From: Apodemus sylvaticus | Taxonomy: Eukaryota > Chordata > Mammalia > Rodentia > Muridae | DNA length: 64,000 bases | Assembly (NCBI RefSeq): GCF_947179515.1 | Contig: NC_067472.1 | Location: 104,969,506-105,033,505 of the forward strand | Direction: 5' to 3' | Notes under the pieces: generated by a model | What the model saw: the letters and a program-made list of their open reading frames with translations, nothing else | The model's database searches: none | What the model was told of the DNA's origin: nothing | Program-made: the position numbers and the translations under genes | Shown here: in pieces, positions 10,793 through 21,228 of the stretch | How the letters are laid out: every line of letters starts with the position of its first letter | How positions within the stretch are numbered: the stretch's first letter is position 1

Positions 10793-11105
10793 AGCTGGAC
10801 ACTGGCAGCAATGCCTTTAATCCCAGCATTCAGGAGGAGGCTGAGGCAGGTGGATCTTTGAGTTCGAGGCCATGTTGGTTTACAGAGTGAGTTTCTTTCT
10901 TTCTTTTTTTAAGATTTATTTATTTATTGTGTACTGTAATTATCTTCAGACACACCAGAAGAGGGCACATCAGATCTTGTTATGGATGGTCGTGAGCCAC
11001 CATGTGGTTGCTGGGATTTGAACTCAGGACCTTCAGAAGAATAGTCAGTGCTCTTAACCGCTGAGCCACCTCTCCAGCCCCCATAGAGTGAATTTCAGGA
11101 AAGCC
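10793..11105 (+). repeat. B1 SINE split by a nested B2
   Basis: The first part (10793-10895) has GCCTTTAATCCCAGCATTCA, GGCAGGTGGATCT and GGTTTACAGAGTGAGTTTC. The B1 resumes at about 11085 with AGAGTGAATTTCAGGAAAGC, so the B2 at 10896-11084 was inserted into it. Confidence 0.85.
10896..11084 (-). repeat. B2 SINE, antisense, nested in B1
   Basis: An almost full-length reversed B2: T/C-rich head, AAGATTTATTTATTTATTG, TCTTCAGACACACCAGAAG, CCATGTGGTTGCTGGGATTT and a CTGAGCCACCTCTCCAGCCC end. A 12-bp near-identical target-site duplication flanks it (10884-10895 and 11085-11096). Confidence 0.93.
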
Positions 11106-11164
11106 AGAGCTTTGTTTTTCTTTCCTTTTCTTTTCTTTCCCTTTCCTTTCTTTTCTTTTTTTTC
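11106..11164 (+). repeat. TTTTC-rich low-complexity tract
   Basis: TTTCTTTTC-type pyrimidine DNA, the expanded reversed poly(A) tail of the B1 that follows. Confidence 0.8.
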
Positions 11165-11305
11165 AAAACAAGATTTTTTTTTCTGTAGTCCTGGCTGTCC
11201 TGGAATTTGCTCTGTAAACCAGGCTAGCCTTAAACTCAGAGATCTGCCTGCCTCTGCCTCCCAAGTTCTGGGATTAAAAGTGTGTGCTACCAAGCCAAGC
11301 CAATT
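11165..11305 (-). repeat. B1 SINE, antisense
   Basis: Reversed B1: TAGTCCTGGCTGTCCTGGAA, CTCTGTAAACCAGGCTAGCC, AACTCAGAGATCTGCCTGCC and TGGGATTAAAAGTGTG. Confidence 0.9.
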
Positions 11306-11309
11306 TTTA

Positions 11310-11600
11310 AACTCTATACACAAATGTTCATAACAGCAGTAGTCATAATATGGGAAAGTAGAAGTGACCTAAATTCCACAAATTGATAAATGATCAAACC
11401 AAATATAGCATATCCATATATTCAGCATTAAGACTGAAAGTCTGATCTCTGTTACCACAGGAGTAAACCTTGAAGACACTGTGTTACATGAGTAACCTAG
11501 ACACAGAAGAAGCACATGTATGATTTCAATGCCGTGAAGTATCCAGAAACAACACATCCATAAACACAGACAGGAGTTTACTGATTTGGAGAGGAGAGGA
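11310..11600 (+). repeat. old LINE-1 remnant (3' ORF2 region)
   Basis: TGTTCATAACAGCAGTAGTC, AATTGATAAATGATCAAACC, ACCTTGAAGACACTGTGTTA and ATGATTTCAATGCCGTGAAG follow the order of mammalian L1M sequence, with many stops and indels. Confidence 0.65.
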
Positions 11601-11632
11601 GGAAACAAAAGAGGAGCAAGTGCTAGGACAAC

Positions 11633-11850
11633 TGTTCTCAGCCCTCTGCGCTGTGACCTTTTATTACACCTCCTCATGCCGTGGTGACCCCCAACCACAG
11701 TGGTATCTTTTGCCACTCCATAGCTGTAATTTTTCTATTGTTATGAACTGTATTGTAAACATCTGAGATGCAGGATATCTGATCTGCGACCCCGGTGGGG
11801 GGTCACTACCCACAGGTTGGGAATCGCTGTTTTAGGGGTAATGGAGAAAT
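11633..11850 (-). mobile_element. URR1-type rodent DNA transposon (hAT-like)
   Basis: A nonautonomous element bounded by terminal inverted repeat-like ends (TGTTCTCAGCC and GGTTGGGAATCGCTG). Internal landmarks are GTGACCCCCAACCACAG, TATCTGATCTGCGACCCC and GGGGGTCACTACCCACAGG. A second copy lies in opposite orientation at about 34,846-35,053. Confidence 0.75.
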
Positions 11851-11944
11851 TAATCCACGGTCACTTGGTCCTGCTGGCTTGAGGCCTACGGTAAAACAGA
11901 GCGCCTGGGCAGGAATGCTTGGGAGAGGAGATATAAAGAGAGAG

Positions 11945-12135
11945 AGACAGACAGACAGAGAGAGCTGGCTCAGAGGTTCAGAGCATTCTCTGCTCTTCCA
12001 GAGGTCCTGAGTTCAATTCCCAGCAACCACATGGTGGTTCACAACCATCTGTAATGGAATCAGATGCACTCTTCTGGTGTGTCTGAAGATGGCTACAGTG
12101 TACTCACATACATAAAATAGATCAATTTTTAAAAA
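11945..12135 (+). repeat. B2 SINE (relatively young)
   Basis: It contains AGCTGGCTCAGAGGTTCAGA (A box), GAGTTCAATTCCCAGCAACC (B box), ACATGGTGGTTCACAACCAT and GTGTGTCTGAAGATGGCTAC, then an AT-rich tail. A (GACA)/(GA) stretch replaces the first bases of the element. Confidence 0.93.
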
Positions 12136-12484
12136 GAGAGGGGGCGGAGTCCCCAGTATTCCCCCTAAAGGCACCCCCTCTGCCTTTGATCTGCTTTCTC
12201 CAACTAGACCCCATCTCAGGAAGCTTTTATCATCTCTCATTAATGCCGTCGACTAGGAAAGAAGCCTTCAAAATACAAACATTTAAGATCCAAACCATAC
12301 CACAGAAGGCCGAGCTGGCACTAACCTAAGACAGGCAAACAGAGAGGCTTTGCTGAGTTTCCTAGCAACTGACATGAAAAGAAAGCAGCTGTCTCTAGTG
12401 GAAGAGCACGGCAGATCCTTAGAGAAAGTCATCTTGCAGGGGATAGAGTCCTAATCTGAATTACATAATTACATCATAAAAACT

Positions 12485-12545
12485 GGCTTCCAGGGGAAAA
12501 CATTTAAATTGTAAATAAAGAAAATATCCAATTTAAAAAAAAGTT
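12485..12545 (+). repeat. murine LINE-1 3' terminus fragment
   Basis: AACATTTAAATTGTAAATAA and AGAAAATATCCAATTTAAAA form the typical last bases and poly(A) tail of a rodent L1. No more of the element is visible, so this is a severely 5'-truncated insertion. Confidence 0.75.
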
Positions 12546-13124
12546 GGTTTCCTATACCAACCCCATCTGAGGTTCCGATACTAAAAAAATCAAGAGCAGC
12601 AAAGGGTGAGTATTTCTTCATACGTGTAAGCCACCATGCTAGCCTGCTCCAGCTTCATGGGTGCTGGCCATAGACATAAAAATGTTAGCTAGAGGTAAAG
12701 AACCCGCTCCTCACAGCAACAAGGACGGCAGAATATGAGCCCTTGGACCAGCTTCCAAGGTCCCATAGGTCGAGGAAAAGTAAGACAAATAATGTCTGTG
12801 GACTGGGGGACAAGAAAGGAGCCCGGGTTGAGACGCTGTCTTTGTGATGGACAGTCAACCTGCCTGAACTTCATTTTGGAGAAAGACAGCTTTCCTGTTC
12901 CAGACAGTCAACAAACCCGACGCTATTGTTATCTACCAAGGCTGTTTATTCAAAGACAGCCGTCTCTGCCAGGCTCTGCTGGAGCAATGGCGGGCTATCT
13001 CAGAGCATGGATGTGCTGTCCGGGTCCAGTAACCTCTCTTCTTTCTTTCAGTTTGTTTTGTTGTGAGATCATTTAAAACTACACATAACAAAACCTATTC
13101 CACCTTAATGTTTTGTTTATTTTT
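12546..13124. other. mostly single-copy stretch
   Basis: No gene or clear repeat is recognised in this part of the P2ry6 upstream region. Confidence 0.35.
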
Positions 13125-13262
13125 CCTTTTGTTTTAAGACAAGGTTTCACCACGTAGGCTTAGCTAGCTAGACCTTACTACACAGACCAGGTTAGCCTTG
13201 AACTCGCAGTAATCCTCCAGTGACTACCTGGCTCTGCAAGATTACAGGCACGGGACAGCACA
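13125..13262 (-). repeat. diverged B1 SINE, antisense
   Basis: TTTTAAGACAAGGTTTCACC, CACAGACCAGGTTAGCCTTG, AACTCGCAGTAATCC and AAGATTACAGGCACGGGAC give the reversed B1 order. Confidence 0.75.
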
Positions 13263-13279
13263 TTCAGCGTAACCCCTTT

Positions 13280-13525
13280 TAAATTAAAAAAAAAAAGACT
13301 TATTTATTTTGGACTGTATTTGTTTTATGTATATGCGTGTTTTGCTTGTATTTATGTATTTGTATCATATGTGTGCCTGATGCCTGGAGAGGCCAGAAGA
13401 GGAAATCAGGTCCCCTGGAACTGAGATCATAGATGGCTATAACCGCTAGGCGGGGGCTGGGAACTGAACCCAGACTTTCTGCATGAGCAGCCGATGCTCT
13501 TACTGCTGGGCTTTCTGGGTCATTT
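13280..13525 (-). repeat. B2/B3-class SINE, antisense, long form
   Basis: A T-rich head, then GTTTTGCTTGTATTTATG, GTGCCTGATGCCTGGAGAGG, CCAGAAGAGGAAATCAGGTC, GCTGGGAACTGAACCCAG and CAGCCGATGCTCTTACTGCT. Confidence 0.8.
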
Positions 13526-14227
13526 AACCCTTCCTGAGAGTATACAACTAAGCCACATTCAGCACGTGTGCATTACTGTGCAGTAACTGCCAACATCCAT
13601 CTCTAGAACTTTAGCAACCAAAGTTTCCAAAGCCAAGCCGTGTCACAAGCCTGAGACCAGCCTCAGGCACACAGTGAGACCCAGTCTCCAGCACAAGGTA
13701 CTCTGTCCTCAGGAAGCCATGGCTCCTCACTCCCCCACCCCCACCCCCAGCCCTGCACGTCTGTTCTGTCTCTGGGTAAGTCCTTCCTGTAAGTACGAGT
13801 GGCCATTGTCTTACTTGGCACAGTATGTTCGAGGCTCGTCCATGTTACAGCTCGCTATCAGAACTTCCTCCCTCTTTAAGGCTCTGGTTTGGACTCTAGG
13901 ATGGAATTACAAGCCGATCTGCTAACTCTGAGGCATGTGTTTATTTTAAGAAATCTCCATACTGTTTTTCACGGTGGCTGTACCATTTTACATTCATGTC
14001 AGTTATGCAGAGAATCTGGACTTCATCTCCTCGCCAACCTTGCTATTTCTAGTTTGTGGTTTGGGCTTTAAAATTTTTTATGTGTGTATATACATTATGT
14101 ATGTATGCATGCATGCATGTGTGTATATGTGTTTTTTATTGTGTGTATATATACATTGGTGTGTGGGTAGAGATAAGCATGTATCATAGCACATATAACT
14201 TCATGGTATTCATTCCTCTCCCTGCTT

Positions 14228-14231
14228 CTGA

Positions 14232-14274
<43 letters not shown>
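14228..14274 (+). repeat. (CT)n microsatellite
   Basis: A pure run of about 22 CT units inside the old L1 remnant. Confidence 0.95.
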
Positions 14275-14277
<3 letters not shown>

Positions 14278-14586
14278 TCTGCTGCTGTAGAAATGACCAT
14301 CCAGCTCATTCTCCTGCCTCTATCTCCTGTCTTATGTGGGAGTGCCGGGACTACAGATGGGTGCCACCACTGCTGGCTTTTTATATGGATTCTAGGAACA
14401 AGGGCTTTCAGCATCCCCCTCGTGCCCAGCCGCTCTTTAATAATGGGCATCTCCTGGCTCTAATTCTCACTTCTCTGTTGCTTAGTGAGGCTGAGCGTCC
14501 TCCTGGTGTTTAGCCACCATTTGCATAGCTTCTTTGGAGAACTATCTCTTCAAGTGTTTCACTGACTTTGGATTTTTGTTTTGATT

Positions 14587-14620
<34 letters not shown>

Positions 14621-14725
14621 GTTTTTGTGTTTTGAGACTGGATCTCTCTATATACCCCTGGCTGGCCTGGTACTCATTCTGCAAATCAAACTAGACTTGA
14701 ACTTGTATTAACTCGTAACCAGACA
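14587..14725 (-). repeat. (TG)n followed by an antisense B1
   Basis: A (TG)15-16 run precedes TTTTGAGACTGGATCTCTCT, CTGGCTGGCCTGGTACTCAT and a weak CAAATCAAACTAGACTTGAA, a reversed B1 missing its last third. Confidence 0.75.
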
Positions 14726-15127
14726 AGATTTCCAAATACTTTCATTTTTTTGGTCTTTCTACTCTGATGATAATGTCCCTTTTTATACAAAGAATTATAG
14801 TTTTGATGAAATCAAATTAATCCATTTTACTGTCATTACTTATGCATTTGGTCAAAGAGATGAAGGTTGCTTTAATTGCAAATATCTAATACATTTAATT
14901 GCAAATGTATCCAATTTATTTCTTGGTCAAGAAAAGTTTATCAGCTCTTGTAAAAGAAGGTCTTGGTCTGACCCAGCTAGACCCAGCAATGACATCATAT
15001 TCTCTTCTTGTGTTCTTTCTCCTACCCTCTGCTGGGTTCCTACACTCTCACGTAAGTTCTTCCCAGAAATGCCAAGTTCTCATGATCCTCACAGCTGATG
15101 ACAGAAACCTTCTGTGCTGGTCACATA

Positions 15128-15211
15128 AAAGAAGAAGAAGAAGAAGAAGAAGAAGAAGAAGAAGAAGAAGAAGAAGAAGAAGAAGAAGAAGAAGAAGAAG
15201 AAGAAGAAGAA
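15128..15211 (+). repeat. (GAA)28 triplet repeat
   Basis: A pure AAG/GAA run of 84 bp, with CTT/TTC on the other strand. Its polyarginine and polyphenylalanine open frames are artefacts. Pure GAA tracts can form triplexes. Confidence 0.97.
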
Positions 15212-15605
15212 TCCTGAGGCACAATCTAATTGGTTACCTCCAAAAGCAGTCACTGGTGAGGTGTCTGGAGGATGCTCTGATGGCCAGCTCTGGGTCAGAT
15301 GGAGTAAGATCAGCACTCTAGGAAGAAGCACTGGGCAGGCAGATGTTCCTCCCCAGGTGTGCAGGAATTTGGTGGGCAGCCCAGGTCTGTCAGGAAGCTC
15401 TGCTTCAGCGAACGTCCTGCATATTAGGCTACCCATGGATACGGGGAGATTCCTTCTAGTTGGTTCTGAAAACTCCCTGAAGGAAACAGCTCTCATGGAG
15501 ATCTGTAACTAATAGAGAGCGAGCCTACAGCTGCTTTCTCTGTCACCCCAGATCCGCCAGGCCAGCCCAGCCACGGTGCTGTAGTGATGTAGACTCTTGA
15601 GTTCC
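15212..15605. other. single-copy stretch, nothing recognised
   Basis: Unique DNA with no repeat or supported exon. Confidence 0.35.
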
Positions 15606-15609
15606 TAGC

Positions 15610-15735
15610 CAGTGGCCATTCCTCTGTCTATCTACCTTGGGCTAGCCTCTGTGTCTTTCTCATTCTGAGGGGATAATGACAGTCCTATCTCACGGGGGCT
15701 TTGTGAGGCTTGAATGGGCACATGATGGTCCATTT
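15610..15735 (+). repeat. MIR SINE remnant
   Basis: CTACCTTGGGCTAGCCTCTG, TCTTTCTCATTCTGAGGGGA and TAATGACAGTCC, then GGGGGCTTTGTGAGGCTTGA, match MIR sense order from the GACCTTGGGCAA box to the 3' part. Confidence 0.75.
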
Positions 15736-16445
15736 TAGTTTGTCTCCTCGCTAGTCTCTGCCTTTTCTAGCCATTGCTGCTGGGACACTGGTGTCACCCA
15801 CTCTCCTCACCACCTTCAAGGGCCTCGCCCGGCCTCTGCCGGGTCTGCTCATGCTGCTTGAAATACCCTTGGCCTCTTGATTCCCTTGACTATTTCCTTG
15901 CCACTTGCCCCTTGGTAAGGTTTCCGTGCCTGCAGAATCCCTTCCTGATTAAGGACTCACATTGATGTCTGCTTAGGATTGCAGAAAGTGTCCCTGTCCA
16001 CATTAAGCTCCTACGGGCAGGACCTGCTTGTCTTCTCGGTGTCTTCTTTTGTGGAGTCTGCCAGCTATCAACAGGAGAGGGCAGGCTGGGAAGAAAGAGG
16101 AGCACAGCTGCTCCCAGGAACTGAGAGCAGATCGGGCTTGGAGATCCTGTTTGCGTGCGTGCGTGCGTGCGAAACAGCCGGGTGGGTGCTAAGAAGGGAG
16201 AAGTCAGCAGGCCTAGGTTCAGTGGAACTCTGGGAAGCTAGAGGCAGCCAGGAAGATAAGTGACGACGATGTCAGGTTTTTGCTGAGCCAGGTCTGCTGG
16301 CTCATGGACAGAGGATGAGCTGACAAACGGAAACAGAGGACTAGCAGAGATTGCGGGTTGGTGTGGAGCAAAGCCTCAACTCTCCCAACAAGAAAAAGGC
16401 AATGAGTGGACTCCGGTGGCCTCATCTTCATAGGACTGTAGGACA
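15736..16445. other. mostly single-copy; weak L2-like patch and a (GCGT)n
   Basis: TTAAGCTCCTACGGGCAGGA near 16,000 resembles an L2 end, at low confidence. About five GCGT units lie at 16,152-16,172. No gene is recognised. Confidence 0.35.
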
Positions 16446-16449
16446 TTTT

Positions 16450-16637
16450 TCTTTTGGACAGGCTGGCCTCAGTCTCATTCTGTAGCTGAGGCTAATCTTG
16501 AACTCAGGATCCTCCTCCTGCTCCCTCTTAAGCGTAAGGATTGCAGCTGTAAGCCACCATGCACCGTGGATGCAGTGCTAGAGTTCAAACCCAGGGCTCC
16601 ACGAACACTGGACACGCAGCACTGAGCTGCATCTGAT
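16450..16637 (-). repeat. B4-type SINE, antisense
   Basis: A reversed B1-like half (AGGCTGGCCTCAGTCTCATT, ACTCAGGATCCTCC, AAGGATTGCAGCTGTAAGCC) is followed by a reversed ID-like half (GCAGTGCTAGAGTTCAAACC, CCAGGGCTCC, GAGCTGCATCTG). Confidence 0.75.
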
Positions 16638-17464
16638 CTGCATAGTAACTATCTTCCCCAGGCCGCTCCACAGACCCTCTCAGCCCTTACCCCACCCTGC
16701 ACAGGGTCCAGATCAACCAAAGACCAGATGTTCAGGGACTTGGTCAAGTTTGTAGGCTCTGAAACCAGAGCACACATGGCCACCCTGGGGACCTGGGGGA
16801 TGCAAGACCAGGACACAGCACAGCTGAGCAGTGTTGATGAAACATCCCACGCCAAGGGACTGGGTGTGACTCTGAGCTCTACCACCCAGGAAGGAACCAG
16901 ATGATGCCCACAGCACTCTGGAACAGATGGCACAGGGTTCCTTCCTGTTTTGGCCAGTTCGCCCTGGTGTTGCTGAGACACAGCCCATCATGTGTGCCCC
17001 TTGGGAGCCATGCTGGACACCAGGGCAAGGAGGGGCCAGAGGCTGCTACCGTGTAGACTCGGCCGCACCCAGCAGAATGAAGTCTTTGGGGTTCATGGAC
17101 CAACTGCTCTGACACCCACCCCTGCAACCGGATGGCTGTGCTGTCCCGGAACCAAATGCCTTTTCTCTCTTGGACTCAACCCTGTCCTGCAAACGTAGAT
17201 GCAGTGAGAACTCATGAATTCTAAGGGCATCCTCTACTGTCATTGATGGGGTGACCTATAAGGGCTGAAGGGGACCAAGTCCTAAAATCCCAGAAGTTCC
17301 CAGAAACCCCAGCCAGTACCTTGCTTCTCTAAGAGTGGATCACCAGACCAAAGTATCAGGAGGTGATGGGACACAGAGGTGAGACTGTCCCTACAGCTGA
17401 CTGAGGGCTTTCCAGAGGGTACCTCAGAATCATCTATTCCATCTATTCCCAGAGTTCCTGCTGC
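16638..17464. other. single-copy stretch, nothing recognised
   Basis: Several short overlapping open frames on both strands have no recognisable product. No repeats are seen. Confidence 0.35.
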
Positions 17465-17619
17465 TTTTCCTTCCTCCTTCCTTCCTTTCTTCTTCCTTCC
17501 TCCCTCTCACACTCCCTCCCTCTTTCCTTCCTTCCTTCCTTTCTTTTCCTTCCTTCCCCCTTTCTTTCTTCTTCCTCCCTCTCATCCTTCCTCCCTCTAA
17601 TCCTTTCTCCCTCCCTCTG

Positions 17620-17651
<32 letters not shown>

Positions 17652-17655
17652 CCTT
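17465..17655 (+). repeat. TTCC/CTCT-rich low-complexity tract
   Basis: Long imperfect TTCC, CCTC and TCTG runs on one strand. Confidence 0.92.
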
Positions 17656-17659
17656 TGTT

Positions 17660-17840
17660 GTTGTTGTTGTTTGGAGACAGGGTTTTGGTTTGTTTTTGCT
17701 TTTAGGGTCAGGTCTCCGTGTATCAGCCCTTATGCCCTAGAACTCACTCTGTGAACCAGGATGGCCTCCAAATCACAGGGATTCTCCTGCCTCTGCCTCC
17801 TGAGCGCTGGGATTAAAGGCAGGTGCCACCACGCCTGGCC
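17660..17840 (-). repeat. B1 SINE, antisense
   Basis: A (TTG)n head, TTTGGAGACAGGGTTTTGG, CTAGAACTCACTCTGTGAAC, CAGGATGGCCTCCAAATCAC and CTGGGATTAAAGGCAGGTG, then CCACCACGCCTGGCC. It carries a short insertion in the middle. Confidence 0.9.
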
Positions 17841-18585
17841 CTGCTGCTTCTTTCTAAGTTCCCCCCTCCCTCCTATTCTGCCCAGGCAAGGGCTAGGCTC
17901 CTTCCTGGAAGCCACTGGGTCAGTTCTTCTCCCCTGGCCCTGCATCAGCTTTGAGTGGTTCTGGGACGGATGTCAAGCCATGGCCACTGCAGTCCCCGAG
18001 CCCCTCAATCCTCTGTGTTTGCTCTTGTCCTCAGGGAGGCTTCTTTATGAGCTCTTCAGTCTCATCTCACCAGCCTCATCGAGGGGACAGGGTGTCTGGT
18101 GTTCCTCCTCACTGTGCCCTGTGCTTGACCACAGGGGTGTGGGAAGTGGGTGCAGGCAGGAAGTGGAAGGCTCGCCCACAAGTCTGACTATGAGGGAGGA
18201 AGAGGCACAGCTGGAGAGACATGTGAGGTCAAGGGAGAGTTTGTGCTGAGAGGGGAGTGTTGGCTGAGGGTAAGGAGCCAGCCTGGGGGGGCTAAGGGAG
18301 GAAGGGTGGGGAGAGGGTGACCCTGCAGGACTGCAGGGGACAAGGGAAAGACAGGAGCAGACACTTCAGTAGATGGCAGGAAGTTGAAGCCGATCGTCTG
18401 AGGGCTGCTGGGATTGAAGATGTAGAAGTGAGGAAAGAGATAACATAGGCTTAGAAGAGAGGTCACGCCAAGTCAAGCAAAAGGCTGGAGAGCCGGCAGA
18501 GAGGGAGCCAATGGGACCTGAGTCCAGCCATGCTTAGCAGGGTGTGAGGATGAACTAATGCCGGTGAACACACACTTGAGCCACG
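17841..18585. other. single-copy stretch, nothing recognised
   Basis: Moderately GC-rich unique DNA. The plus-strand open frame that begins inside the preceding B1 and runs into this segment (17,761-18,249) is not credible as a gene. Confidence 0.35.
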
Positions 18586-18589
18586 CCTG

Positions 18590-18700
18590 GAACTCATTCC
18601 TCCCACAAATACTTACTGAGGACCTACTGTGTGCCACACACTGTCCTAGGACTGGGGATGCAGCAAAGAAAAGGCAAAAACCTGGTGACTACACCAGGAA
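18590..18700 (+). repeat. old mammalian interspersed repeat (L2/MIR-class)
   Basis: CACAAATACTTACTGAGGAC, CTACTGTGTGCCACACACTG and TCCTAGGACTGGGGATGCAG match a common ancient mammalian repeat. The family was not resolved by eye. Confidence 0.5.
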
Positions 18701-18734
18701 ATAAGTAGAACCTTTGTTCTAAGAGGGTTCGTAC

Positions 18735-18860
18735 AGCCAGGCTCTGTAATGCACACGGAATCCAAGTACTTAAAAGGCTAAGGCAGGAGGATCACCTCAA
18801 GTTCCAGGTCAGCCTGGTCCTACAGGATGGGACTCTGCCTTAAAAACACAAACAAAATGG
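18735..18860 (+). repeat. B1/B4-type SINE
   Basis: AATCCAAGTACTTAAAAGGC, TAAGGCAGGAGGATCACCTC, AGTTCCAGGTCAGCCTGGTC and a GACTCTGCCTTAAAAACAC end. Confidence 0.7.
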
Positions 18861-18884
18861 GCTGGTATGTGACTCATTTGGTAG

Positions 18885-19172
18885 AGGAGAGAAGGGGAGG
18901 AGGGAGAGGGAGGACGGAGAAGGAGGAGGGAGGGACGGAGGGAAGGAGGGAGTTGCTGATGAGATGGCTCAACAGGTAGTGGCATGTACCCTTTACCCCA
19001 AGCCTGACCTGAGCACAGTCTCTGGTACACACAGACTAGGGGGAGGAGGGAGGAGGAGTGGGAGGAGGCGGGTGGGAAGGAGGGGAGAAAAGACTCCTCC
19101 AAGTTATTCTCTCACCTTCCACACCTGGGCCATGACTCTCAAACATGTGCGTGCACACACATAAATAAACAT
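18885..19172 (+). repeat. GGA-rich tracts within a B2/B3-class SINE
   Basis: Purine-rich GGAGGAGGGA blocks lie at 18,885-18,952 and 19,040-19,090. The SINE head is GTTGCTGATGAGATGGCTCA (from 18,953) and its tail is TGTGCGTGCACACACATAAA. Confidence 0.65.
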
Positions 19173-19315
19173 TAGAAGCTGGGTGGTGGTGGCACACACC
19201 TGTAATCCCAGCACTCTGGGAGGCAGAGGCAGGCAGATTTCTGAGTGATCTACAGAGTGAGTTCCAGGGCAGCCAGAGCTATACAGAGAAACTCTGTCTC
19301 GGGGGAAAAAAAACC
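19173..19315 (+). repeat. B1 SINE
   Basis: GCTGGGTGGTGGTGGCACAC, CTGTAATCCCAGCACTCTGG, GAGGCAGAGGCAGGCAGATT and AGAGAAACTCTGTCTC, with an A-rich tail. It is one of the better preserved copies. Confidence 0.95.
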
Positions 19316-19368
19316 ATAGAAAGCACACATATAAATAAATTAATGTAGTAATAAAAAACCTAAAGGTA

Positions 19369-19575
19369 CGCCGGGCGTGGTGGCGCACCCCTTTAATTCC
19401 AGCACTCAGGAGGCAGAGGCAAGTGGATTTCTGAGTTCAAGGCCAGCCTGGTCTACAGAGTGAGTTCCAGGACAGCTAGGGCTATACAGAGAAACCCTGT
19501 TTCGAAAAAACAAAAAAAAAAAACAAAAAAACAAAAACAACAACAAAACAAACAAACAAACAAAAAAACCCCTAA
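19369..19575 (+). repeat. B1 SINE with long A-rich tail
   Basis: It starts GCCGGGCGTGGTGGCGCACC and keeps GAGTTCAAGGCCAGCCTGG and GAGAAACCCTGTTTCG. The tail is about 65 bp of A with C interruptions, suggesting a fairly recent insertion. Confidence 0.96.
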
Positions 19576-19579
19576 AGGT

Positions 19580-20700
19580 GCTAAGGAGAAAAAGGTAGCA
19601 AGTCAGGGGAATCCAACACACATGCAGGAGGCTGTAGTTTTAGCTACAGTGGCAGAGGAGGGTCTCCCGGGGACAGGGTCACCTGAGCCACACTTGAAGG
19701 AAGAGAGGCCTGTGTTCTTCACACACATCACTACTGTCGGCAGTCACCTGTCACCCACCAGCCTTGTCTACTTCACACTGAGTCAGGAGTCACCCTCACT
19801 TTGATAACCACCAACGGTCCCTCTCAGGCCAGCCTCAGACGCCTTCCACCTACATGGGTGGGCCCCAGGCCCACAAGGTTCATATCAGAGACTGAGTCAT
19901 CTGATGGAAGGACACGTTCTGACATCTCTGGTGCCAGAACTTCCAGTGTGTACCACCGCTGGCAACAAGGTTTGTCTTGAAGTTTTACTGACACGTGGTG
20001 GGGGCCCAGGTGTCCCTGGATCTAGATGTGAGCTCAGGAATCTGGTGGTGGGAATGAAGACCAGTCCACGAGTGATCTTGGGATGATCTGCAAGAGTGAC
20101 TTGGGTCCCAGAGGCAGGCTGCACTGGGGTAGAGTCAGTAATTAGAAGTATATCTCAGGGCCTGGTGAGACCAAGCTCATCTTCCAGTGAGCTCTCTCGA
20201 GGCAGCCTATAGCAGCCAGGGGAGGGGTAAACGTTTCAGCACGGGAGATACACGAAAGGCCAGACGAGCCACTGGGGAGGCTCCAAGGCCTCTTCTTTGG
20301 GGAATACAGAGCCTCTGGTCAGGCGATCTAAAGACCTGTCTGGCTCAAGAGGTCTAGAACCCAGAGTTCTACCAATGACCCCTGGCTCTGGAGGCCACAG
20401 GGCTGTTCTGCCTCTGTGAGGTGGGCTTGGGTCTGAGGAGATGCTAGGGGTGGTTAGGGCAGGTCCAGCGACAGAGGGCTGCTCTCGTGAGAGGTGAGGG
20501 GTGCTCTAAGGCTCCCTCTGGCCCAGCCTTACATGGAGAACCGTGCACAGAGCCAGATACCTCCGAGCTTTGGTGTCTTGTCTCTGAAATGGGCAATATA
20601 CACTCGGATGGTGTAGGTGAACAGCCTGTTGAGGCTGGGGACTCTGGCAGGCTTACAGGGACAATTCCTGTGGTCATCCCTCTACCCTCCAGCAAATATG
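19580..20700. other. single-copy stretch, nothing recognised
   Basis: No repeat, exon or RNA gene is recognised in this 1.1-kb segment. Confidence 0.4.
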
Positions 20701-20704
20701 TCTT

Positions 20705-20827
20705 CCAGCAAGATGGCTCAGTGAGTAAAAGTGATTGACACCAAGCAACCTGAGCTCACTCTCCACATAGTGGACAGAGGAAACTGACACCCGGAAGTTG
20801 TCCTCTGACCTCCATATACATGAAATG
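20705..20827 (+). repeat. B3-class SINE
   Basis: CAAGATGGCTCAGTGAGTAA, CAACCTGAGCTCACTCTCCA and GTTGTCCTCTGACCTCCATA give the B3-like order, leading directly into a CA block. Confidence 0.7.
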
Positions 20828-21228
20828 GCACACACACACACACACACACCACACCACACCACACACCACACACACACACTACACACACACCACCACCACT
20901 ATACCACACCACACAGACATACACACAGACACACAAACACACACGAGAGACACAAACACAGATACACACAGATACCACACACACACAGAGACACAGGCAC
21001 ACATATACACAGATACACATATACACAGATACACAGAGAGATACCACACACACACAGATACAAACATAGACACACACAGACACATATATACACACAGACA
21101 CATACAGACACAAACACACAGAAACCACACTCACACAGAGACACACAGATGCAGACACAAACATAGACACACACACACACAGACACCACACAGACATACA
21201 GACACAGACACACACACACAGACACACA
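20828..21228 (+). repeat. 400-bp CA-rich block
   Basis: (CA)n with regularly spaced G, T and CC interruptions (ACACAGACACAC, ACCACACC, ATACACAGATACAC) grown from the SINE tail. Several His/Thr-rich and Cys/Val-rich open frames here are artefacts. Confidence 0.95.

Larger units (their letters stand above)
13770..14915 (-). repeat. old LINE-1 ORF2-region remnant, antisense, interrupted
   Basis: Pieces appear in the correct order for antisense L1M ORF2: CTCGTCCATGTTACAGCTCG, CACGGTGGCTGTACCATTTT, CATCTCCTCGCCAACCTTG, TTGCATAGCTTCTTTGGAGA and TTTTGATGAAATCAAATTAA. Later insertions (a TGTG/ATGC tract, (CT)n at 14,228, (TG)n and a B1 at 14,587-14,725) break it up. It is not functional. Confidence 0.7.

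Noticed and set aside
15089..15496. Polyarginine or polyphenylalanine proteins
   Set aside because: These are translations of the GAA/TTC microsatellite.
20828..21228. CRISPR-like periodic array
   Set aside because: The periodicity comes from CA-rich slippage, with no conserved repeat/spacer structure, and the genome is mammalian.
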